This document shows positions 55,342-64,000 of a stretch of 64,000 nucleotides of DNA, piece by piece. The translations under genes and the position numbers were made by a program. The stretch covers positions 3,348,001 through 3,412,000 of the forward strand of contig NZ_JBGCUS010000001.1 in assembly GCF_041415945.1 (NCBI RefSeq), read 5' to 3'. Every line of letters starts with the position of its first letter. The first letter of the stretch is position 1. The stretch is from Ancylobacter sp. IITR112. GTDB taxonomy: Bacteria > Pseudomonadota > Alphaproteobacteria > Rhizobiales > Xanthobacteraceae. The notes under the pieces are model-generated. The model was not told where the DNA came from. It worked only from the letters and a program-made list of their open reading frames with translations, and did no database searches.

Positions 55342-56172
55342 TCAGGACGGTGATGTCACCAGCTTCAGCTCGCTCAGTTCCGGAGCGGTGAAGTAGAACA
55401 TCTCTTGCGGCGGGGTCTCCATGGCGCTGATCCACACCCGCGGATCGACGCCCATCTCCACCAGATGACGCTGCGCCTCGGCGGAAACGCGCTGCGCCTG
55501 CGCCATGCCCTCGGCGCCGTCGAGGCGCGGCGCGCCGGGCGGCAGCGCGGCGAACACCTGATGCACCCCGATCGCGGCGCCGGGAAGAGCCGTGCGCGTG
55601 ACTCCGGAGGCGAAGATGAGCGGGCAGGACGAGGCGCACAATCCCTTCGCCTCGACGCGCGTGTCGAGCCCACGGGCGCGGATCGCCCTGCCCATCGTCA
55701 GAGCGTCGGACACCGAGCCGCCCGGCGAGTTCAGCACCACCGTCTTCACATAGGAGCCGCGCTTGTCGAGTTCGGCGGCGAAGCGTTCCGCCGTACCGGG
55801 CGTGAGGGTTCCGGTCGCTTCCAGCCGGCCATCGGCCAGCAATTCGAGGGTCATCGGCTGGCGCAGCGCGCTGTCGGGCGACCGGCCGGGCCGGTCCTCG
55901 CCCGGTGGCTTCACGCCGGGGCGAGCGGAGGGCAGATAGGGCACGGCCGGCACCTCTGCTGGCACGGCTCCGGGGCGCAGGGGCGGCGCCGGCTTGCGCT
56001 CGTGGAAATCCCACACCACAACCGCCACCGCCAGTACCAGCAGGGTGCGCAACACGGCGCGCAGCAGGGTTTCGTCCGGACGCTCGCCCAGCGCGCGGCG
56101 CCAGAGCGGGCGTGGCGGCAGGGCGGGGGATGGCGGGGCGGGAGCCTCCAAGGGCTCAGTCCTTCTTGGCAC
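55342..56172 (-). CDS. COG3904-type periplasmic protein with ClpP-like fold
   Basis: 276 residues. Membrane anchor near residues 38-53 (AVLRTLLVLAVAVVVWDF), Pro-rich linker, then a ClpP/crotonase-like domain: ELDKRGSYVKTVVLNSPGGSVSDALTMGRAIRARGLDTRVEAKGLCASSCPLIFASG, read as VVLNSPGGSVSDAL then CASSCPLIFASG, where the Ser in the A-S-S-C-P motif is at the nucleophile position of ClpP-type proteases, and HQVFAALPPG. Secreted or anchored protease activity is possible but unproved. It overlaps the neighbouring membrane protein gene by 17 bases. Confidence 0.7.
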   Translation of the reverse strand: MPRRTEPLEAPAPPSPALPPRPLWRRALGERPDETLLRAVLRTLLVLAVAVVVWDFHERKPAPPLRPGAVPAEVPAVPYLPSARPGVKPPGEDRPGRSPDSALRQPMTLELLADGRLEATGTLTPGTAERFAAELDKRGSYVKTVVLNSPGGSVSDALTMGRAIRARGLDTRVEAKGLCASSCPLIFASGVTRTALPGAAIGVHQVFAALPPGAPRLDGAEGMAQAQRVSAEAQRHLVEMGVDPRVWISAMETPPQEMFYFTAPELSELKLVTSPS

Positions 56173-57427
56173 GGCCAGCCGGCAGCGGCGTGACCGTCGC
56201 GGCGGGCGAGAGCTCGGCCATCACCGCCTCGAACGCATCGGCCTCCTCAACCGACCGCCGCTCCTCGCCGACCTGCCGCGCCAGCCGCAGAGCGGCGATG
56301 AGCTGTGCCGCCGACATCGTTTCCGCCTCCGCCGGCGCATCTTCGCGCCGTATGGCCGCGTGCACCACGCACAGGATCAGCACCAGCACCGCCGGCAGCA
56401 GGTCGATGGAGATCGCGCCTGCCCAGCTGGGCAGGAAGTCGCCGGCATAGCGCACCACCGCCTCGGCGGTGGAGAGCGGCTGGAAGCGCGCGGGTTCCAC
56501 CGTTCCGGTACCGATGATCTTGTCGGCAGCCTGGGAGAGCGCGCTCGCCTGCGCCTGCACCGCCTTTTCCACGCTGCCGACGACGGTGTTCTGGCGCCCG
56601 GCGAGATCGGCAGTGCGGCCATCGGCGGCGGGAGCGATGAAGCCGGTGACGAGATCATCTGCCGCCCGCCGCACCGCCGGAGCCATCGAGGTCTGTTCCA
56701 GCGAGGCGATGGTGCCGATCAGCGCCAGCGCCTCCGCGCCGAAGGCATCCGAGCGCGCCTTGATATCGCCCTGGCCAGAGACGAGTTCGCGCATGCGCGC
56801 GATCTGCGCGCTGCCCTCGGCATAGAACGCCTTTGCCCGCTCCCCGCTCGCCGCCACTTCGCGGCCGAGATCGTCGAGCTGGCTCGACATCTGGCTGAGC
56901 AGTTGCACCACCGTGCCGGAGCCGCCGGTGCCGGTGAGCGCACCGCCGCGCTCCGCCTCGGCGAGGCGGGCGAAGCGGGTGGAGGCGAGCTGGATATCGG
57001 GCAGAAGGCTCTGGGCGCCGAGCGCGCGGTTATGCGCCGTGTCGAGGTCGCGCGTATAGTTCTGCACCGTCACCGCGAGGTGCTGTTCGATCGCCGCCGC
57101 GCCCGCCAACGCGGCGGCATTCAGCCAGGACGACATGGCGATGATCATCAGCGAGCCGAGCAGCATCGCCGCCGTCAGCCACAGCCGGCTGGCGACATCG
57201 CGCACATGGGGCAGGAAGCGCAGCAGGAAGGACCAGAAGGCATAGATCGCGACCGAGACCGCGCTGGAATAGATGAGCGCGGCAAAGAGGGTCATCACGG
57301 GCGGACCGTCGAGCAGTTCGCGCACGCCGAGATAGGTGTAGACGCCGGAGGCGAGGGCGAGCACGGCGAGCGTGAGGCGCATCGTCACGTCGAGCCCGGA
57401 CACGCCGTCGCGCAGAGCCGAAACCAT
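56156..57427 (-). CDS. Uncharacterised membrane protein with coiled periplasmic domain
   Basis: 423 residues. Three or so N-terminal hydrophobic segments (LTLAVLALASGVYTYLGV, MTLFAALIYSSAVSVAIYAFW, LWLTAAMLLGSLMIIAM), a long Ala/Glu-rich helical region of about 240 residues with no recognised motif, a fourth segment (IDLLPAVLVLILCVVHAA) and a cytoplasmic tail ending in RRSVEEADAFEAVMAELS. The stop lies inside the next gene (17-base overlap), so it is probably translated together with the COG3904-type protein. I recognise no family. Confidence 0.65.
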   Translation of the reverse strand: MVSALRDGVSGLDVTMRLTLAVLALASGVYTYLGVRELLDGPPVMTLFAALIYSSAVSVAIYAFWSFLLRFLPHVRDVASRLWLTAAMLLGSLMIIAMSSWLNAAALAGAAAIEQHLAVTVQNYTRDLDTAHNRALGAQSLLPDIQLASTRFARLAEAERGGALTGTGGSGTVVQLLSQMSSQLDDLGREVAASGERAKAFYAEGSAQIARMRELVSGQGDIKARSDAFGAEALALIGTIASLEQTSMAPAVRRAADDLVTGFIAPAADGRTADLAGRQNTVVGSVEKAVQAQASALSQAADKIIGTGTVEPARFQPLSTAEAVVRYAGDFLPSWAGAISIDLLPAVLVLILCVVHAAIRREDAPAEAETMSAAQLIAALRLARQVGEERRSVEEADAFEAVMAELSPAATVTPLPAGRAKKD

Positions 57428-57684
57428 TCAGGAGAACTTTCGCCGAGAGAGGTTCCCGTGATTTTGCCGGGCTTTACGCCGGCAATGTGACGCAGAGGCA
57501 AGGGATCGCGTGCGCCAGGCGTCACAGCTCCGTGACCGGCCGGACCAGGTTGAGCGGAAGCGCAACGACGTGGACGCCAAGGGCGCCCAGGGCCTTTTCA
57601 ACGTTGGAACCAACGCTTGGCAGAGCGTGCGCCGCATTGGATAGCGCCGCTCTAGCTAAAGACGATTATTTCATGGAGAAGACC

Positions 57685-57760
57685 TGGTGGAGCCGAGGGG
57701 ATTTGAACCCCTGACCTCTGCAGTGCGATTGCAGCGCTCTCCCAACTGAGCTACGGCCCC
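57685..57760 (-). tRNA. tRNA-Ala (anticodon CGC)
   Basis: 76 bases with the CCA end encoded. Acceptor stem GGGGCCG pairs with CGGCTCC, including the G3-U70 pair that marks alanine tRNAs; D-stem GCTC/GAGC; anticodon stem CTGCA/TGCAG with loop ATCGCAC, giving anticodon CGC (reads GCG); T-arm AGGGG-TTCAAAT-CCCCT. A perfect CTTGAC promoter lies upstream. No integrase or repeat flanks it. Confidence 0.95.
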
Positions 57761-57776
57761 AAGCCTCAGGCCGCGC

Positions 57777-57806
57777 CTTGTACGTTCGCCGCCGGGGCCG
57801 TGTCAA
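57777..57806 (-). promoter_or_regulatory. Promoter of tRNA-Ala
   Basis: On the minus strand CTTGACA (-35; TTGACA at 57806-57801) is followed after 17-18 bases by GTACAAG (-10, at about 57783-57777). The -10 is 16 bases before the tRNA 5' end, an ideal arrangement for a stable-RNA promoter of this class. Confidence 0.7.
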
Positions 57807-57995
57807 GGCGCCACCGCGCGGTTCGCGCACGGGGCTGTGAATCAGGGTTGCCGCGATGCAGCGGCAGCATTAAGCATCGTGGCGGACGGCGCTTTGGCGG
57901 CTTGTCCGAACCGGGGAATCGCCGGGTCGGCCAGGGCCTCCAGTGTGACCCTGTCACGTCCGCGCCGTGCTCCCGCCCCCGTTCCGAGGCTGCCG

Positions 57996-58280
57996 ATGTA
58001 TTCGCTTCTCTGGCTGTTCGACACCCTGATCACGCTTTATGTCTGGATTCTCATCGCCTCGGCCATTCTGTCCTGGCTGGTGGTGTTCAACGTGGTCAAC
58101 GCGCACAACCCCATCGTCCGCAGCATCGGCGAGTTCCTGTGGCGGGTGACCGAGCCGGTGCTGGCGCCGCTGCGCCGCGTGCTGCCCAATCTCGGCGGCA
58201 TTGATGTCTCGCCGGTGATCCTGATCATCCTGCTCTATTTTGTCCGCAACCTCGTGTTCGAGCTCGTCGCCGGCTCGTGA
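57996..58280 (+). CDS. YggT-family membrane protein
   Basis: 94 residues from ATG 57996. Two hydrophobic halves with the YggT signatures: LLWLFDTLITLYVWILIASAILSWLV, FNVVNAHNPIVRSIGEFLWRVTEPVLAPLRRVLPNLGGIDVSP (key TEPVLAPLRRVLP) and VILIILLYFVRNLV. YggT proteins are single-unit membrane proteins linked to osmotic and cation homeostasis and, in Gram-positives, to cell division. The stop overlaps the DUF167 start by 4 bases, the same order as in many proteobacteria. Confidence 0.9.
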   Translation: MYSLLWLFDTLITLYVWILIASAILSWLVVFNVVNAHNPIVRSIGEFLWRVTEPVLAPLRRVLPNLGGIDVSPVILIILLYFVRNLVFELVAGS

Positions 58281-58627
58281 GCGGTTCGGCCGGTTCCACC
58301 CTTCCCTGGACACTGACGGCGGAGGGCGTGACCGTCACGGTCCGCGCCACCCCGCGCGGAGGGCGCGACGCCATTGACGGCATCGTCGAGCTGGGCGATG
58401 GGCGCCGCGCGCTGAAAGCGCGGGTCAGTGTCGCCGCCGAGGACGGCAAGGCCAATGCGGCACTAGCGAAGCTGCTGGCGAAAGCGGCCGGCATCGCGCC
58501 CTCTCGGGTGGAGTTGGTCGCCGGCGCGACCGGACGGACCAAGAGCTTCCGGCTGAGTGGCGATGCGGGGGAAATTGCCGCGCGTCTGGTATGCCTCGCG
58601 GATGAGAAAGCCGCCGGCACCACCTAG
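58277..58627 (+). CDS. DUF167/YggU-family protein
   Basis: 116 residues from GTG 58277. Core VTVRATPRGGRDAIDGIVE, then LKARVSVAAEDGKANAALAKLLAKAAGIAPSRVELVAGATGRTKSFRL (key words VAAEDGKANAAL and VELVAGATGRTKS), the DUF167 signature. Small soluble protein of unknown role, usually next to yggT as here. The last 20 residues after EIAARLVCLADE are an unstructured tail. Confidence 0.9.
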   Translation: MSGSAGSTLPWTLTAEGVTVTVRATPRGGRDAIDGIVELGDGRRALKARVSVAAEDGKANAALAKLLAKAAGIAPSRVELVAGATGRTKSFRLSGDAGEIAARLVCLADEKAAGTT

Positions 58628-58679
58628 GCCACGGGAGAAATAGGCCACGCGACAGACCCGGCAGATCGTTCGCTGGGCG

Positions 58680-59189
58680 TCAGGCGTTCCAGCCGAAGGC
58701 CAGCTTCTCCAAAGCCTTGCCGCCGAAGGTCTCGGTCGAGCGGGCGACGCCCAGACCACCCATGGCGCGGTAGAATCCCAGCGCCGGCTCATTGGCCGCC
58801 AGCGCCCACACCGCCATCCCGTCAAATCCGGCGCTGGCGAGTTCCTTGCGCGCGTCCTCGAAGAGCCGGCGACCAAAGCCCAGCCCCTGATATTCCGGCC
58901 GCAGATACAGCTCGTAAATCTCACCTTCGAAGGGCAGCCCGCGCGCACGATTGCGGCCCAGATTGGCATAGCCGGCCACCGCGTCGCCGAAGGTCAGCAC
59001 GATGACGCGCGAACCGCGCCTCAGTGCGGTGTGCCACCAGGCGGGGCCGCGCCGCTGGATCATCTTTTCCAGTTCGGCGCCGGGGATGAGGCCGCGATAG
59101 GCCACCCGCCATGCCGTATCATGGATATCGGCAATGTCGCCTGCATCGGCCAGGCGCGCCCGGCGTGTCTCGACGAGAAGCGTGCTCAT
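58680..59189 (-). CDS. GNAT-family N-acetyltransferase, second copy
   Basis: 169 residues from ATG 59189. Acetyl-CoA site in LRPEYQGLGFGRRLFEDARKEL (Q/R-x-x-G-x-G/A), with IYELYLRPEYQGLGFG on strand 4 and the closing LGFYRAMGG. N-terminus RRARLADAGDIADIHDTAWRVAYRGLIPG is typical of the YobR/acetyltransferase type. Substrate unknown. Convergent with the YggU gene. Confidence 0.85.
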   Translation of the reverse strand: MSTLLVETRRARLADAGDIADIHDTAWRVAYRGLIPGAELEKMIQRRGPAWWHTALRRGSRVIVLTFGDAVAGYANLGRNRARGLPFEGEIYELYLRPEYQGLGFGRRLFEDARKELASAGFDGMAVWALAANEPALGFYRAMGGLGVARSTETFGGKALEKLAFGWNA

Positions 59190-59291
59190 GGGCTGATGGG
59201 AGCAAATGCGCCGGGCGGGATCAAGGTCTTTCCGCATCGTCGGGGCGATCGTTCCACCGGAGCGTGGCGCGCGTGCCACGCTCTTGAAACG

Positions 59292-59326
59292 TTAAAAGGG
59301 CCTGTCCGCGCGCGCGGACAGGCCCT
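59292..59326 (-). terminator. Intrinsic terminator of typA
   Basis: AGGGCCTGTCCGCG (59297-59310) and CGCGGACAGGCCCT (59313-59326) form a long GC-rich stem; on the minus strand it is followed by TTTTAACG. It lies 25 bases after the typA stop at 59351, in the right orientation to end that transcript. Confidence 0.8.
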
Positions 59327-59350
59327 GTCGGCCCTGCAATGGCGGAAGCG

Positions 59351-61180
<1,830 letters not shown>

Positions 61181-61190
61181 ATGAAAACAC

Positions 61191-61223
61191 CAAAAAGCGG
61201 GCCCGAAGGGGTTTCGGACCCGC
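61191..61223 (-). terminator. Terminator-like hairpin directly before typA
   Basis: On the minus strand GCGGGTCCGAA (61223-61213), loop ACCCC, then TTCGGGCCCGC (61207-61197) form an 11-bp stem followed at once by TTTTT (61196-61192). One pair is a G-U wobble only in the minus-strand RNA (it would be C-A on the plus strand), which supports minus-strand function. It sits between the 77-residue gene and typA, 11 bases before the typA start, so it may terminate the upstream gene or attenuate typA. Confidence 0.7.
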
Positions 61224-61322
61224 ATGAATTTTGCGGCGCACTATACCCACAAAGCCCGCGAGATCAACGCCGGAAGCCGCCAGCCCCGCCGGAAGAGCCG
61301 AAAAAGCGCCCCGCAACGCGCG

Positions 61323-62049
<727 letters not shown>

Positions 62050-62064
62050 CGCCCACCCGTTCTG

Positions 62065-63192
62065 TCAGGCGCCCGGCCGCACGGGCGGGCTGCGCTTCGC
62101 CCACGGGCCGAAGCGGGCCTCCGGCTGGGCGGCGCGCAGCATCATCATCTCGCCGACATTCTCCGGCGAGAGCAGGCCGACCAGCCGCCCGCCGGCATCC
62201 ACCACGCCGACCACCGGCGCCGCCCGCTGGGTGAGCAGCGCCAGCGCCCGGTCGAGCGGCGTTCGCGTCCCGACGGTCGGCACCTCCGCCATCGCCTCCA
62301 GCACCGGGGCCCCCGGGCCTTTCGCCTGCAGCGCGTGAATCATCGCGTCGCGGGTGAGCACCCCGCGCAGATGCTCAGCGCCGTCGACGATGGGGAACTC
62401 CTTCTGCGTGGTGCGGATCAGCGCTTCCGCCGCCTCGCCGACACTGGCGGTCGGTCCCAGCGTCTCGAACTGGGTGATCATCGCGTCTTCCACCAGCAAC
62501 CCCTGCGCCACTTGCTTCATCTGCACCTGCCCCGCCTCCCCGGAGGCGGCAAGGAAGACGAAGACGGCGATGATGATCAGCATCGGGTTGCCGAAAATGC
62601 CGAGCACGCCGAGGCCGATGGCGAGGCCCTGGCCGATGGAGGCGGCCATCTGCGTCGCCTGCGCGTGGCTCATCCGCATCGCCAGCAACGCCCGCAGCAC
62701 CCGCCCGCCATCCATGGGGAAGGCGGGAATGAGGTTGAAGACCACGAGGAAGATGTTGGCTGCCGCGAGCTTCGCCAGCAGGCTGACCTGCGGGTTCTCG
62801 ATGCTCTCAATATGCTCGACGCCGACATTGCCGCCGAGGAAGAGCAGCAGCACGGCGGCGATCACCACATTCACCGCCGGCCCCGCCAGCGCCACCACCA
62901 GCTCTTCCGACGGCTTTTCCGGGATACGCTCCAGCCGGGCGATGCCACCGAAGGGCCAGAGCGTGACCTCGGGCGTCTTCACCCCATAGCGCCGCGCCGC
63001 GAAGATGTGGCCGAACTCGTGCAACAGCACGCACAGGAACAGAAGCGCCACGAAGGCCACCCCGTCCCACGCCGCCCCGGCCCCACCGCGCTGGTAATAG
63101 GCGACCCAGATCCAGGCGAGAAACAGAAGGAAGGTCACGTGGATGCGGACGGCAGTGCCGTAGACGTAACCGACGGTGAGCGACCAGGCCAT
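62065..63192 (-). CDS. Site-2 protease family zinc metalloprotease with CBS pair
   Basis: 375 residues from ATG 63192 (AAGGAGA ribosome site). Membrane-embedded protease of the SpoIVFB/RIP type: zinc motif HEFGH in LLHEFGHIFAARRYG, third ligand in NLIPAFPMDGGRVLRALLA, six or so hydrophobic segments in the first 220 residues, then a C-terminal CBS-domain pair (FPIVDGAEHLRGVLTRDAMIHAL and APVVGVVDAGGRLVGLLSPENVG). Cleaves other proteins within the membrane; CBS domains may sense nucleotides. Convergent with the small acidic protein gene. Confidence 0.92.
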   Translation of the reverse strand: MAWSLTVGYVYGTAVRIHVTFLLFLAWIWVAYYQRGGAGAAWDGVAFVALLFLCVLLHEFGHIFAARRYGVKTPEVTLWPFGGIARLERIPEKPSEELVVALAGPAVNVVIAAVLLLFLGGNVGVEHIESIENPQVSLLAKLAAANIFLVVFNLIPAFPMDGGRVLRALLAMRMSHAQATQMAASIGQGLAIGLGVLGIFGNPMLIIIAVFVFLAASGEAGQVQMKQVAQGLLVEDAMITQFETLGPTASVGEAAEALIRTTQKEFPIVDGAEHLRGVLTRDAMIHALQAKGPGAPVLEAMAEVPTVGTRTPLDRALALLTQRAAPVVGVVDAGGRLVGLLSPENVGEMMMLRAAQPEARFGPWAKRSPPVRPGA

Positions 63193-63348
63193 GAGCGTCT
63201 CCTTGTGGTGCCGTCCCCTACCATAGCCGGCCCGCCGCCGCATGACAGCGCACCGCCATGCCGGCCGGCGGCGGGCCATGGCCGGGGGCGCGGCAGGAAC
63301 CAGCCTCGCACCTGGCGGGTTCTGCCTTTGAAACCGAGGAGGCCTTCA

Positions 63349-63846
63349 ATGGACGAGAAGACGACTGCCCAAGCCATCGACCGCGTGTGGGAGATGATGG
63401 CGGATATGCGCATCTGCATGCTGGTCACCCGCGAGGGGGAGACGCTGCGCGCCCGCCCGATGGATGCCCATCCCTCGCGCGAGGAAGGCTGCATCTGGTT
63501 CCTTTCCGACCGTCGCGGCCACAAGGATGAGGAATTGGAGCGAGACCCGCAGGCGGCCCTCACCTTCGCCAAGCCGGGCGACAGCACCTATCTCTCGGTT
63601 TCCGGCCAGGCCGAGGTGTCGAACGACCGCGCCAAGATCGACGAATTGTGGAGCGACATGAACAAGGCGTTCTGGCCCCAGGGCAAGACCGATCCGAATA
63701 TCTGCGTCGTGCGCTTCCTGCCCGAACAGGCGGAATATTGGGACGGCCCGTCCAACTCGATCGGCGTGCTGTTCAAGATGATGAGCGCGCGTCTTTCCGG
63801 CTCGCCCACCGATCTCGGCGAGAACCGCAAGGTGCCGCTGGACTGA
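63349..63846 (+). CDS. Pyridoxamine 5'-phosphate oxidase-like (general stress protein) family
   Basis: 165 residues from ATG 63349, with GAGGAGG just upstream. Split-barrel flavin-binding fold: RICMLVTREGETLRARPMDAH, GCIWFLSDRRGHKDEELERDPQAALTF and DSTYLSVSGQAEVSNDRAKIDELWSDMNKAFWPQGKTDPNICVVRFLPEQAEYW (key words YLSVSGQAEV and WPQGKTDPNICV) match the Pfam general-stress FMN-binding group. FMN or F420-type binding and redox protection are likely, catalysis unproved. Divergent from the S2P gene. Confidence 0.88.
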   Translation: MDEKTTAQAIDRVWEMMADMRICMLVTREGETLRARPMDAHPSREEGCIWFLSDRRGHKDEELERDPQAALTFAKPGDSTYLSVSGQAEVSNDRAKIDELWSDMNKAFWPQGKTDPNICVVRFLPEQAEYWDGPSNSIGVLFKMMSARLSGSPTDLGENRKVPLD

Positions 63847-63861
63847 TCAAGCCGCGAGAGT

Positions 63862-64000
63862 TCAGGCGGCGCGCACCTGTTCGCGCGCCGTCTTCACGTC
63901 GCGCACCGGCGAGGCGCCGAACAGGCGTCCATATTCGCGGGTGAACTGCGACACGCTTTCATAGCCGACGGCGAAAGCCGCGCTGCTGGCGGAAGCGCCT
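63862..64000 (-). CDS. AraC-family transcriptional regulator, C-terminal end only
   Basis: The last 46 codons of a gene that begins beyond the window edge: [69 protein letters not shown] is the second helix-turn-helix of the AraC/XylS family (VGYES-x-SQF-x-RE-x-x-RLFG-x-SP). Regulated genes cannot be inferred. Confidence 0.85.
   Translation of the reverse strand, partial: GASASSAAFAVGYESVSQFTREYGRLFGASPVRDVKTAREQVRAA

Noticed and set aside
57487..57714. A 75-codon plus-strand frame ending WWSRGDLNP
   Set aside because: Its end is the antisense of tRNA-Ala, a common false protein artefact.

Overview
The window is a GC-rich, densely coded stretch of what looks like a bacterial chromosome. The gene set suggests an alphaproteobacterium of the Hyphomicrobiales (Rhizobiales): an APS-type assimilatory sulfur cluster with DUF2849 and DUF934 partners, sdhCDAB, mdh-sucA-sucB-lpd, xerC, ZapE, DUF1003, a DUF5993-DsbB pair, and promoters close to CTTGAC-N17. 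A Xanthobacteraceae-like host (Ancylobacter, Starkeya or Xanthobacter type) is my inference from gene content and repeat style; I could not search a database. I see no prophage, insertion sequence, CRISPR array, plasmid genes or integrase-flanked tRNA. This is mostly core and house-keeping DNA.

Layout. 1-1338: tail of an FAD oxidoreductase and a DUF429 protein. 1493-4717: assimilatory sulfur operon (DUF2849, sulfite reductase, DUF934, APS reductase). 4744-5943: a mosaic array of paired palindromes. 6126-9023: periplasmic sulfate-binding protein and two sulfate permeases, with no ATPase gene. 9031-20208: DedA-like protein, HisE-like pyrophosphohydrolase, D,D-carboxypeptidase, COG0523 metallochaperone, CAP lipoprotein, large MscS channel, GNAT, secreted trypsin-like protease, ZapE and DUF1003. 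20388-28110: malate dehydrogenase and the 2-oxoglutarate dehydrogenase complex, with a LysE exporter gene inside the run and no sucCD. 28199-32264: small secreted peptide, VOC protein, XerC, a REP-like element, PriA. 32374-34547: DUF5993, DsbB-type protein, a possible regulatory leader, an ACT-like protein and an AEC permease. 34572-40675: GDPD, DUF2161 nuclease-like protein, spermidine synthase-like protein, benzoylformate decarboxylase-like enzyme, GluQ and a second LysE exporter. 40743-44184: succinate dehydrogenase. 44490-50021: secreted esterase, M23 peptidase, cytosolic esterase, HNH nuclease, second DsbB. 50401-57427: UDP-glucose dehydrogenase, YihY, a LemA/TPM trio, and a COG3904/membrane-protein pair. 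57685-64000: tRNA-Ala(CGC), YggT, YggU, GNAT, TypA, small proteins, site-2 protease, PPOX-family protein and the end of an AraC regulator.

Functional links. The sulfur genes on both sides of the palindrome array form a sulfate-uptake and reduction block and share an AT-rich upstream motif. Four TCA-cycle enzymes or complexes lie in two separate blocks, and each block carries a LysE-family exporter gene in the same orientation. Envelope genes (carboxypeptidase, M23, CAP, LemA/TPM, secreted protease, two DsbB-type proteins) are scattered throughout.

The signals most worth a second look are small: the palindrome array with a compensatory base-pair switch between its two element types; a Met-rich 28-codon leader ORF with three hairpins before an ACT-like gene; an intrinsic terminator just upstream of typA; a Tyr in place of an active-site His in the benzoylformate decarboxylase-like enzyme; and an unexplained membrane-protein/ClpP-fold gene pair. 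I found no convincing large, undescribed multi-gene system.
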